From Oscillospiraceae bacterium (GTDB lineage: Bacteria > Bacillota > Clostridia > Oscillospirales > Oscillospiraceae), in assembly GCA_031266955.1 (NCBI GenBank), contig JAISAA010000138.1, positions 1-5,796 on the forward strand: a stretch of 5,796 nucleotides of DNA, read 5' to 3'. This document shows positions 1 through 5,339 of the stretch, in pieces. The notes below the pieces were generated by a model that did no database searches, was not told the origin of the DNA, and saw only the letters and a program-made list of their open reading frames with translations. Made by a program: the position numbers and the translations under genes. Numbering within the stretch: position 1 is the first letter of the stretch; every line of letters begins with the position of its first letter.

Positions 1-1
1 G

Positions 2-1282
2 CTTGTGATGATGTGCTTCCGGTATCCCAATTTGCGCGCGCTGCTTTTGCGGCGCACAATGCAGGATCTGCGGGAAAACCATATCCGGACGCTGCGAAAA
101 GAGCTCGCGGGGGCGGCGCGGTACAAGGCCGACGAGCGGGCTTTTCTATTCGCGAACGGCTCTCTTCTCAAGCTCGGCTACTGCGACAATGACAACGACT
201 GCTTGCAATATCAGGGGCAGGAGTATGACGTCATTTGCTTTGAAGAGGCGACGCAGATGACGGAGCAGTGGCTGACGGACATCGCGGCTTGCGCGCGCGG
301 GAAGCGGGGCGACCTGAAAACGCGGATATATTACACGTGCAACCCGGGCGGGCCGGGGCACGCGTACATCAAGCGGCTATTTGTGGACGGGAAGCGGACA
401 AAGGCGGAAAACGCTTTTGACTGGCGGTTTATCCGGTCTTTTGTGCAGGACAACCCGCACTTGGACATCGAATACACGGCTTTTCTCGAAACGCTGCCGC
501 CGGCGCGGCGGCGGGCTTGGCTTGAAGGCGACTGGAATATTTTCGAGGGGCAGGTTTTCGAGGAGTTCCGGGACGTGCCTGAGCATTACGGCGACCGGCG
601 ATGGACGCATGTTATCACGCCGTTTGACATTCCGAAGAGCTGGCCGGTTTACCGGAGCTTTGACTACGGATATTCCAAGCCTTTCAGCGTCGGCTGGTGG
701 GCTGTGGACTATGACGGGCGCGTGTACAGGATTTCCGAGTGGTACGGGTGCCGGCCCGGCGAGCCGGACACGGGCATCGGGCTGACTTATGACAAGATTG
801 TCGACGGGATAATCGAGCGCGAGAGCAGGGCGCCGCTGAAAGGGCGCGATATTACGGGGGTCGCCGATCCGGCGATCGCCGCGACGGAAAACGGGCCCAA
901 TTTTCACGAGACCGCGCGGCGGCGGGGCGTTTATTTCAAGATGGGCGATCACGCGCGCGTTCCGGGCTGGGCGCAGGTTCATCAGCGGCTCAACTTTGAC
1001 GAGCAGGGGCGGCCTATGATGTACATATTCAGCAACTGCAAGGATTTTATCCGGACAATCCCCTTGCAGCAGTACGACAAGCACAAGCCGGAGGATGTGG
1101 ATACCAACGGGGAAGACCACATAGCCGACGAGACAAGATATTTTTGCATGATGCGGCCGCTTAAGGCGAGGGACGCGCCGCCGCCGCGGCGGGAGTGGAC
1201 GGAGTTTATGCGGGACATGTACGACAGCGCTGACGCGGCGGGGCGGCGCGAGCTTTTGGAAAAGTGGGGTGAAGCACAATGA
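2..1282 (+). CDS. terL: Phage terminase large subunit, 5'-truncated by window edge
   Basis: This is the ATPase/nuclease motor that packages phage DNA into proheads. The reading frame is open to the left edge, so the GTG at 5 is probably not the true start. Seen, numbering from that GTG: an ATPase-domain stretch PNLRALLLRRT (8-18), which in the family follows the Walker A loop; a Walker B-like VICFEEA (76-82) with catalytic Glu81; and a coupling motif TCNPGG (111-116). A C-terminal RNase H-fold nuclease follows, with likely metal-binding acids Asp220 (SFDYGYSKP), Asp288 (VADPA) and Asp375 (ADETRY). Walker A must lie upstream of the window. About 425 residues are visible, which fits a 450-550-aa family member missing its N-terminus. 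The stop overlaps the portal start (ATGA), so the two are translationally coupled. The assignment is firm; the exact terminase subfamily is not. Confidence 0.93.
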   Translation, partial: LVMMCFRYPNLRALLLRRTMQDLRENHIRTLRKELAGAARYKADERAFLFANGSLLKLGYCDNDNDCLQYQGQEYDVICFEEATQMTEQWLTDIAACARGKRGDLKTRIYYTCNPGGPGHAYIKRLFVDGKRTKAENAFDWRFIRSFVQDNPHLDIEYTAFLETLPPARRRAWLEGDWNIFEGQVFEEFRDVPEHYGDRRWTHVITPFDIPKSWPVYRSFDYGYSKPFSVGWWAVDYDGRVYRISEWYGCRPGEPDTGIGLTYDKIVDGIIERESRAPLKGRDITGVADPAIAATENGPNFHETARRRGVYFKMGDHARVPGWAQVHQRLNFDEQGRPMMYIFSNCKDFIRTIPLQQYDKHKPEDVDTNGEDHIADETRYFCMMRPLKARDAPPPRREWTEFMRDMYDSADAAGRRELLEKWGEAQ

Positions 1283-3294
1283 GCGGTAAGCTTGGGATTG
1301 CCGAGTGGAAAGCGCGCTTGGAGCGCAACAGCACGGCATTCGGGCCGTTTTACAAGAATTTTACGAAGTGGGAGCGGCTGTACCGCGGCGAATACGAGCT
1401 TGAGCCCGTTACGGACAATGACAGAACTCAAAAATACAAAAAACACACGGCGCGGCACATACGGCGCGTAATTGCCGAAAACATTGAAGCGACTATTGAC
1501 AGCGCCATACCTCAGCCCAAAGTGCAGGCGCGGCGCGAGGAGGATCAGGAGCTCGCGCGGCTTATCGAAGACATGATACGCAATGAGCTCGACCGGCTGC
1601 CAATGGAGGAGCTCAATGACATAATGGAGCGGATGGTCCCTATAAACGGGGGCGCCGGGTGGCTCGTGGAGTGGGACGACTCCGCGGAGTTTGGGCGAGG
1701 AGCCGTCAGCGTCACGGCCATACACCCACAAATGTTGTGTCCGCAGAACGGCGTATATACATCCGTCGAAGATATGGACTATATCATCCTGAAAGTGCCG
1801 CAGACTAAAGCCTACGTAAAGGCGCGCTACGGTAAAGACCTGCGGGACGAGAGCGAAAGCGACCCCGGCGTGCGGGATACCGGTGTGAAAGAAACCTCTG
1901 AAGCCGACGATTTTTTGACTGTTTGCAAGGCGTATTACCGGGACGACGACGGCGCGACAGGGCTTTTTGTGTGGGTCAACGACACTGTTCTTGAAGACAA
2001 CGCCAACTATCAGGCGAGACGCGAGCGTGTTTGCGCGAAGTGCGGAGCGCCTGAGAGCGAAGCGCAGCCGGCGCCGACGACTGACGGGACGCGACCCGGC
2101 GTTCTTGTTTGTCCCGTATGCGGCTCGCACAAATGGACGGAGCAGGAAATGACTGAAGAAAACATTTCGTTTACCGTGCCGGGGCCGGACGGCTTACCGG
2201 GTCTTGTATCTTTCACCGTACAGCCGTATGTGCCGAGCGCGTATCCCGTCGTTATCCAAAAAAACATTAGTGTATCCGGACAGCTTTTAGGCGAAAGCGA
2301 CGTCGAAAAAATTGCCGACCAACAGAATCTTATTTCGCGCCTTGATATCAAGATAAGCGATAAGCTTGTGTCGTCGGGCTCGTCTATAATACTGCCGCCG
2401 GAGGCTCATTTAGGTATCGACAGCAAGGACGGGCGCATATGGCATCTTGAAAAGGCGTCGCCGGAAGAAGTTAAGCTTATAGACTTCGAGGGCAACATCG
2501 CGCAGGATATGACTTTTTTGAACGACCAGTACGAGGCGGCGCGCAGGATCCTCGGTATTACGGACAGCTATCAGGGGCGGCGGGACCAGACGGCGCAATC
2601 CGGCGTGGCCAAGCAGTTCGCGGCGGCGCAGAGCGCGGGGCGGCTGGAATCGCGGCGGGCGATGAAGCGCGCCGCCTGGGCGCATATATTCGAGCTGATT
2701 TTCAAGCTGCGGCTTGCGTATACGGATAAGGATTTTTCCGTTGTATCGCGGGATGAGAGCGGCGACGAGATGTATAAGACGTTTTCGCGCTATTTGTTTT
2801 TGCGGCCTGACGGCACGCTGGGGCCGGACGGAAAACCCAATTTCGAGTGGAACGACGACTTTCTGTTTTCGTGCGACGCTGACGCCTCTCTTGCCAACAA
2901 CCGGGAAGCGCGTTGGAGCGATATGTTCAACTTTTACTCCGCGGGGACGTTCGGGAACCCGCAGGATCCTTTTTCGCAGCTTCTTTTCTGGCAGGAGATG
3001 CGGGAGCTGCATTATCCGGGGGCCGAGCGGATGGTGACGGCGCTGCGTCAGCGGATGGAGCAGCTTCAGCAGCAACAGGCCGCGCAGCAACAGCAACAAG
3101 CGGCTATGCAGCAACAGCAAATGCAGGCGCAAGAGCAGCAGCGGCGGCAGGATATGCAGACGCAGGACGCGCAGGCGCAGCGCGAGCTTGAGATCGAGAT
3201 CGACGCCGCAGCGCGCGCTGACGCGGCGCGGGATGTGGGGGCGGCGTTTGAGCGGCGCGGAGCGGCAGGCTCGCCGGACGGTTTTCCGCCGTAA
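1279..3294 (+). CDS. Phage portal protein with zinc-ribbon-like insertion and Gln-rich tail
   Basis: This is the likely dodecameric ring at the capsid vertex through which DNA enters and leaves. The call rests on position directly after the terminase, length (671 aa) and a portal-like layout: an N-terminal charged helical region, a beta-rich wing, a helical core around 340-480 (QNLISRLDIKISDKL; ARRILGITDSYQG) and a C-terminal helical tail. ATG 1279 is preceded by a GGGGTGA ribosome binding site at 1267-1273 and overlaps the terminase stop. Two features are odd. One is a CAKC...CPVC motif with Cys252, 255, 278 and 281, which resembles a zinc ribbon and is not a core portal element as far as I know. 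The other is a Gln-rich stretch at residues 595-621, followed by an acidic/alanine-rich coiled-coil-like tail. I infer portal from context and layout rather than from a unique motif, but no other head protein fits as well. Confidence 0.85.
   Translation: MSGKLGIAEWKARLERNSTAFGPFYKNFTKWERLYRGEYELEPVTDNDRTQKYKKHTARHIRRVIAENIEATIDSAIPQPKVQARREEDQELARLIEDMIRNELDRLPMEELNDIMERMVPINGGAGWLVEWDDSAEFGRGAVSVTAIHPQMLCPQNGVYTSVEDMDYIILKVPQTKAYVKARYGKDLRDESESDPGVRDTGVKETSEADDFLTVCKAYYRDDDGATGLFVWVNDTVLEDNANYQARRERVCAKCGAPESEAQPAPTTDGTRPGVLVCPVCGSHKWTEQEMTEENISFTVPGPDGLPGLVSFTVQPYVPSAYPVVIQKNISVSGQLLGESDVEKIADQQNLISRLDIKISDKLVSSGSSIILPPEAHLGIDSKDGRIWHLEKASPEEVKLIDFEGNIAQDMTFLNDQYEAARRILGITDSYQGRRDQTAQSGVAKQFAAAQSAGRLESRRAMKRAAWAHIFELIFKLRLAYTDKDFSVVSRDESGDEMYKTFSRYLFLRPDGTLGPDGKPNFEWNDDFLFSCDADASLANNREARWSDMFNFYSAGTFGNPQDPFSQLLFWQEMRELHYPGAERMVTALRQRMEQLQQQQAAQQQQQAAMQQQQMQAQEQQRRQDMQTQDAQAQRELEIEIDAAARADAARDVGAAFERRGAAGSPDGFPP
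2032..2121 (+). other. Zinc-ribbon-like segment inside the portal gene
   Basis: This segment encodes two Cys-x2-Cys knuckles (portal residues 252/255 and 278/281) separated by 22 residues rich in Pro, Thr and Gly. The spacing fits a zinc ribbon that binds one structural Zn(II). Metal binding is inferred; only the cysteine pattern is seen. Confidence 0.6.
3061..3141 (+). repeat. CAG/CAA glutamine-codon tract in the portal C-terminus
   Basis: This low-complexity tract encodes runs of 4-5 Gln separated by Ala and Met (portal residues 595-621). CAG and CAA codons are mixed, which keeps it from being a pure triplet repeat. It probably forms a flexible or coiled-coil extension of the portal crown. 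Confidence 0.8.
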
Positions 3295-3346
3295 TTTTGA
3301 TTATTCCGAGGGCGATCCACGCCCGGTTTCAGTATATCACTACCCG

Positions 3347-3396
3347 GCCGACGGGCAAAAACGGTAGGGCATATCCGCGCCGACGGGCAAAAACGG
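3347..3396. repeat. 18-bp direct repeat pair
   Basis: GCCGACGGGCAAAAACGG occurs at 3347-3364 and again, identically, at 3379-3396, with a 32-bp period. Its role is unknown. It could be a protein-binding iteron, a recombination footprint or part of a dispersed repeat. Confidence 0.85.
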
Positions 3397-3410
3397 CGTA
3401 AATGTACGTT

Positions 3411-3464
3411 ATAGGCGCGGGGAAACCACCCCGGCGCCTATGGCGCCACCCCTCCACAGAGGGG
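3411..3464. repeat. Double-hairpin intergenic repeat
   Basis: Two adjacent hairpins are seen. In the first (3411-3441), ATAGGCGC plus GGGG pair with CCCC plus GCGCCTAT around an AAACCA loop with one bulged G. In the second (3449-3464), CCCCT pairs with AGGGG around CCACAG. Read on the minus strand the region gives peptide-like strings such as NSPLWRGG, which I recall as phantom ORFs from dispersed repeats in Clostridia genomes. Neither hairpin has a T-run, so a REP-like dispersed element is more likely than a terminator. Confidence 0.65.
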
Positions 3465-3513
3465 AATTCAGGCACTGGTTACGGATTTTATTTTGCGAAA
3501 GGGGTGATATGAA

Positions 3514-3657
3514 ATGGCGGACAAGCGAAATCCTTATGTCGGGAACATCAGCCAGGGGGCGCGGCAGGACATCAAGCCGGCTATGCAGAAGACCGACGAT
3601 AAGCGCGCCATAAAGGTGCATCGCGGAAAAGACCTGCGCACGGCGCGCGGCAAGTAG
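3514..3657 (+). CDS. Small basic protein, probably phage-derived, function unknown
   Basis: This encodes a 47-aa Lys/Arg-rich protein that begins MADKRNPYVGNISQGARQDI and ends LRTARGK. It has no membrane segment, cysteine or signal peptide. ATG 3514 is chosen because GAAAGGGGTGA (3497-3507) sits at good ribosome-binding distance. A nearby ATG at 3509 in another frame is too close to that site and gives a poor sequence. It lies downstream of the portal in the same orientation, though 219 nt away. Small Lys-rich proteins ending in a K-x-x-D-L-R-x-G-like motif occur near structural genes in clostridial phages to my recollection, but I cannot confirm the family. The stop codon abuts the first palindrome of the repeat cluster. 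Confidence 0.6.
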   Translation: MADKRNPYVGNISQGARQDIKPAMQKTDDKRAIKVHRGKDLRTARGK

Positions 3658-3841
3658 GGGCAGGTTTCAAACCTGCCCTCGTCGCGGCGGATGCCGCGTT
3701 ACCCGCGCCGCCGCGCGTTTCAATCACACGTCCGCCCGGTACGGGCGGCGCTGCAGGTTTCAAACCTGCCCGGATCCCGTTTGCGCGCTGCATTCTCCAA
3801 AAGGGCGGGTTTGCCGAACAGGGCGGGTTTGAAACCCGCCC
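3658..3841. repeat. Cluster of related GC-rich palindromes (REP/MITE-like)
   Basis: Several inverted repeats are packed together. A perfect 21-nt palindrome lies at 3658-3678 (arms GGGCAGGTTT/AAACCTGCCC, one central base). An 8-bp stem pairs 3683-3690 with 3708-3715. A 7-bp stem lies at 3732-3748 (CCGCCCG/CGGGCGG). A second copy of the first palindrome is at 3753-3771 and shares 19 bases with 3660-3678. A variant palindrome is at 3821-3841 (arms GGGCGGGTTT/AAACCCGCCC), with a lone half-arm at 3803-3812. The arms differ by compensating changes (CAGG/CCTG against CGGG/CCCG), the mark of a family conserved as structure. No gene is supported here. Confidence 0.8.
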
Positions 3842-3870
3842 CTACAAAAAACATACATAAAACCTACACG

Positions 3871-3910
3871 TTTGCTCCGTTCACGACAAATTTGCTCCGT
3901 TCGTGACAAA
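3871..3910 (+). promoter_or_regulatory. Tandem 20-bp repeats, putative LytTR/AgrA-type activator site
   Basis: TTTGCTCCGTTCACGACAAA (3871-3890) is followed at once by TTTGCTCCGTTCGTGACAAA (3891-3910), with 18 of 20 bases identical. A pair of boxes about two helical turns apart, ending just upstream of a poor -35 element, is the known layout for LytTR response regulators such as AgrA and VirR. The two differences turn TCACGA into its reverse complement TCGTGA, so the site is both a direct repeat and a 6-bp inverted repeat. Regulator identity is inferred, because no regulator gene is in the window. Confidence 0.65.
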
Positions 3911-3914
3911 ATTC

Positions 3915-3944
3915 TTGCCCGCGTTTGGCGGGCTATGCTATCCT
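3915..3944 (+). promoter_or_regulatory. Putative agrBD promoter
   Basis: TTGCCC (-35, 3915-3920) and TATCCT (-10, 3939-3944) are separated by 18 bp, with transcription likely starting around 3951, about 30 nt before agrB. Both boxes are imperfect, as expected for an activator-dependent promoter. The spacer contains a GCCCGC/GCGGGC inverted repeat (3917-3922 and 3928-3933) that overlaps the -35 box and could be an operator. An alternative -10 is TATGCT (3934-3939). Confidence 0.5.
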
Positions 3945-3979
3945 GACGCCGTAAGAAACTTCAAGTGAGGTGAGACACA

Positions 3980-4573
3980 ATGGAGAAGACGGCGAACAGG
4001 ATAGCATCGTTTTTTATCGCGCAGGGCGCGGCGGAAGAGGACGATCGGGATATTTACGTCTACGGGCTGACAATAGGTCTCTCGACGGCGGTGAATATCC
4101 TCGTGACGGCGGTCATCGGAGTTATCTGCGGAATTCCGCTGAAAATGTTAGCGTACATACTTCCGTATACGGCGCTCAGACTGTCGGCCGGCGGGAGCCA
4201 CGCCAACAGTTTCTGGGGCTGCGTCTCGGTCTCGGCGGTCATTCAAATCACGACCGCGCTGCTGATCCTGTATACGCCGGAAAATCTGCAAGCTCCCGCG
4301 GCGGCCATACTGCTCGCGGTGACGGCGGCGCTCATATTCAAATTCGCGCCCGTCGAGCACCCGAACAGACCGATAAGCACGCCGGAGCGCGCCGGTTTCC
4401 GCCTCCGCGCCCGCGCGACGATCCTCGCGGAAGCGCTTGTCTGCCTCACGCTTATCCTGCTGCAAATACGGGTTTACCCGTTTTGCATAGCCCTCGGCGC
4501 GGCGGTATCGGGAATCCTGCTGCTGCCGGGACTCTCCGGGAGAAAATCACGTTACAAAGGAGGTGAATCGTAA
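3980..4573 (+). CDS. agrB: AgrB-family membrane peptidase, accessory gene regulator B
   Basis: This 197-aa integral membrane cysteine endopeptidase should cut the C-terminal tail from AgrD and form the thiolactone or lactone ring of the autoinducing peptide. The family catalytic signature is clear: R67-LSAGG-S-H74-ANSFWG-C81. Arg, His and Cys are each seven residues apart, the same spacing as R70/H77/C84 of Staphylococcus aureus AgrB. The family's conserved APxxxxNRPI-type motif follows at 124-132. Hydrophobic segments lie at about 28-52, 54-66, 80-99, 105-122, 146-162 and 166-184. ATG 3980 has a GTGAGGTGAG ribosome binding site at 3966-3975. The stop overlaps the agrD start by one base (TAATG), and the agrD ribosome binding site lies within its 3' end, so the two are coupled. 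A shifted frame over the same bases looks open but has no membrane protein character. Confidence 0.95.
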   Translation: MEKTANRIASFFIAQGAAEEDDRDIYVYGLTIGLSTAVNILVTAVIGVICGIPLKMLAYILPYTALRLSAGGSHANSFWGCVSVSAVIQITTALLILYTPENLQAPAAAILLAVTAALIFKFAPVEHPNRPISTPERAGFRLRARATILAEALVCLTLILLQIRVYPFCIALGAAVSGILLLPGLSGRKSRYKGGES

Positions 4574-4728
4574 TGAAGAATAAAACTCTGTCAGCGCTCG
4601 CGCGCGTCGGCTCCACCGTCGCGCTCCGCACGGCAAAAGCGAGCGCCCCCGCGGCGTGTATGTGGTTTATCTATCAACCCAAGACGCCGCGAAATCTGGC
4701 GCAGCGCGCAGCCGCGCTGAAAAAATAA
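4573..4728 (+). CDS. agrD: AgrD cyclic autoinducing peptide precursor
   Basis: This 51-aa pre-peptide is processed by AgrB into a secreted cyclic quorum signal. Its layout is classic. An amphipathic, basic N-terminal helix (1-22, MKNKTLSALARVGSTVALRT) anchors it in the membrane. The signal segment centres on Cys29 (SAPAACMWFIYQPK), with the family 'C-M-W-F-I-Y-Q-P-K-x-P' motif at 29-39. The C-terminal part (NLAQRAAALKK) is removed. By analogy with other AgrDs, the ring most likely spans Cys29 to Ile33 (CMWFI), with cleavage before Tyr34 and an N-terminal tail of unknown length. In this tail the usual charged recognition region is basic rather than strongly acidic. A near-perfect AAAGGAGGTGA ribosome binding site lies at 4556-4566. 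The ring boundary is inferred. Confidence 0.92.
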   Translation: MKNKTLSALARVGSTVALRTAKASAPAACMWFIYQPKTPRNLAQRAAALKK

Positions 4729-4754
4729 CTGCGATGAGCGCGGACAATTCAATT

Positions 4755-4784
4755 AAGGAGGTGAGGCCTATGATGACGGAGTGA
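4755..4784 (+). promoter_or_regulatory. Consensus ribosome binding site and 4-codon mini-ORF (possible leader)
   Basis: AAGGAGGTGA (4755-4764) is as strong as the agrD ribosome binding site and sits 5 nt before ATG ATG ACG GAG TGA (4770-4784), a four-codon ORF. An in-frame ATG at 4734 would extend it to 16 aa (MSADNSIKEVRPMMTE) but lacks its own ribosome binding site. The TGA stop ends at 4784 and the arm of a terminator-like hairpin starts at 4785. A leader ORF that couples translation to attenuation is one explanation. The start of a gene lost by mutation is the other. Confidence 0.45.
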
Positions 4785-4814
4785 CGTCGCGCAACGGGCG
4801 CACAGACGATTTTT
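4785..4814 (+). terminator. Terminator-like hairpin between agrD and the precursor gene
   Basis: CGTC plus GCGC (4785-4792) pair with GCGC (4798-4801) and GACG (4805-4808) around an AACGG loop, with a 3-nt ACA bulge. A TTTTT run follows at 4810-4814. It is a short, imperfect intrinsic terminator or attenuator. It lies just upstream of the precursor's ribosome binding site, so it could limit read-through from agrBD into the RiPP genes. Confidence 0.45.
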
Positions 4815-4833
4815 GAGAAAGGAGAAAAAGGTC

Positions 4834-4968
4834 ATGTATGAAGAGCCTATCGTTCTGACACTGACAAACGACGAGCTGGAAGCGGCGGCGGGAATCTGCA
4901 TCGGTTTTAGCTGCGGAAGTTACTGCGCTACAGGTTTGTGCCAAGTTGGACTCGGACATTCGGTGTAG
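4834..4968 (+). CDS. Cysteine-rich RiPP precursor peptide
   Basis: This 44-aa peptide is the probable substrate of the downstream radical SAM enzyme. Residues 1-20 form an acidic leader (MYEEPIVLTLTNDELEAAAG). Its LTxDELExxAG string resembles the helical leader ends of many RiPPs that are cut after Gly-Gly or Ala-Gly. Residues 21-44 form a small, Gly-rich, uncharged core with Cys22, 27, 31 and 36, spaced C-x4-C-x3-C-x4-C and ending QVGLGHSV. Such cores are typical of sactipeptides and ranthipeptides, where each Cys forms a thioether to a residue backbone or side chain. ATG 4834 follows AAAGGAG (4818-4824) with a 9-nt gap. The gene sits directly before RRE and radical SAM genes. I do not recognise the family by name. 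The leader boundary and chemistry are inferred. Confidence 0.82.
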   Translation: MYEEPIVLTLTNDELEAAAGICIGFSCGSYCATGLCQVGLGHSV

Positions 4969-4973
4969 CCATG

Positions 4974-5027
4974 TGTTGCCGCACATCAGGCCGGGGAAAT
5001 GTACATTTCCCCGGTCGACCGGCAACA
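4974..5027 (+). other. Long hairpin between the precursor and RRE genes
   Basis: A perfect 24-nt palindrome lies at 4991-5014 (arms CCGGGGAAATGT/ACATTTCCCCGG). It is flanked by a second matching pair, TGTTGCCG (4974-4981) and CGGCAACA (5020-5027), giving an extended stem with an asymmetric internal loop of 9 and 5 nt. No T-run follows. It starts 6 nt after the precursor stop. An mRNA stabiliser or partial terminator that lets the short precursor message outnumber the enzyme message is the likeliest role. Confidence 0.75.
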
Positions 5028-5060
5028 TAATTATGAATTATGAAATATGGAGGAATCACA

Positions 5061-5339
5061 ATGCGGATAATCAAGAAAAAAGGATTGATCGAGGAAAATA
5101 TCAGCGAGAGGGAATTGCTGCTGCACGACGAGGGCGGTGAGCAAACGCACCTCTTGAGCTACACCGCCGGGGTCTTATATAAGCTCTGCGGCGGCATCAC
5201 GGTCGATGAAGCCGTATCCGGATATATCGACGCCTTCTCAGGTGCGGACGTGAGCGCCGATAAATTGCGTGAGGACGCGCACAAGATAATCGCAATGCTG
5301 AAAGAAAAAGACGTTATATGGGAGGAGGAGATAGCATGA
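5061..5339 (+). CDS. PqqD-like RiPP recognition element (RRE) protein
   Basis: This 92-aa standalone peptide chaperone should bind the precursor leader and present the core to the radical SAM enzyme. The PqqD-like pattern is seen. N-terminal strands (RIIKKKGLIEENISERELLLHD, about 2-23) are followed by LLSYTAGVLYKLCGGITVDEAV (31-52), which matches the family 'N-x-T-A-x-x-[IL]-[WY]-x-L-x-x-G-x-T-V-x-E' motif. A helix with a D-V-pattern then runs to LKEKDVIW (80-87). ATG 5061 is chosen because GGAGGA (5049-5054) is its ribosome binding site. The in-frame ATG at 5040 would place that site inside the gene. Its TGA overlaps the radical SAM start by ATGA, so the two are translationally coupled. A discrete RRE is common in quorum-linked radical SAM RiPP clusters. 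Confidence 0.85.
   Translation: MRIIKKKGLIEENISERELLLHDEGGEQTHLLSYTAGVLYKLCGGITVDEAVSGYIDAFSGADVSADKLREDAHKIIAMLKEKDVIWEEEIA

Larger units (their letters stand above)
3295..3513. other. Intergenic region with a direct repeat and hairpins, no gene seen
   Basis: No convincing coding sequence lies between the portal stop and the next small gene. The region holds a short GGGCG/CGCCC hairpin (3310-3324) about 15 nt after the portal stop, an 18-bp direct repeat, and two hairpins described separately. The first hairpin lacks a T-run, so it is at best a weak terminator. Just before the next gene the sequence becomes AT-richer (TTTTATTTTGCGAAAGGGGTGA), which is mostly its ribosome binding site context. 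Confidence 0.6.

Noticed and set aside
377..1339. Long minus-strand open frame opposite the terminase
   Set aside because: It is a shadow of a GC-rich gene. Its product is Pro/Arg/Val-rich low-information sequence, while the + strand encodes clear terminase motifs.
982..2130. 382-codon minus-strand open frame across the terminase-portal junction
   Set aside because: It spans two coupled + strand genes and shows no domain; it is a codon-bias artefact.
2410..3132. Minus-strand open frame opposite the portal, Leu/Arg-rich
   Set aside because: It is antisense of the portal, and its Leu runs come from the Gln codon tract.
3581..3793. Minus-strand frame with repeated RAGLKP peptide
   Set aside because: The repeated peptide comes from the palindromic repeats; there is no ribosome binding site or protein character.
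3658..3841. CRISPR array
   Set aside because: The palindromic units are unevenly spaced and vary in arm sequence; there is no regular repeat-spacer pattern.
3691..3906. Plus-strand frame ending over the tandem boxes
   Set aside because: It runs through palindromes and the regulatory region, with no ribosome binding site; it is translated repeat sequence.
3970..4566. 198-codon frame overlapping agrB in another phase
   Set aside because: It is hydrophilic, Arg/Gly-rich and featureless, while the agrB frame has the catalytic Arg/His/Cys and membrane segments.
4734..4784. 16-aa ORF as a second peptide signal
   Set aside because: The start lacks a ribosome binding site, there is no Cys or signal-like motif, and the strong internal site points to the shorter reading.
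5040..5060. Upstream ATG as the start of the RRE protein
   Set aside because: The GGAGGA ribosome binding site of ATG 5061 would fall inside the coding sequence, and no suitable site precedes 5040.
4946..5140. Plus-strand frame across the long hairpin and RRE start
   Set aside because: It overlaps the precursor end and the RRE gene, and has no ribosome binding site or recognisable content.
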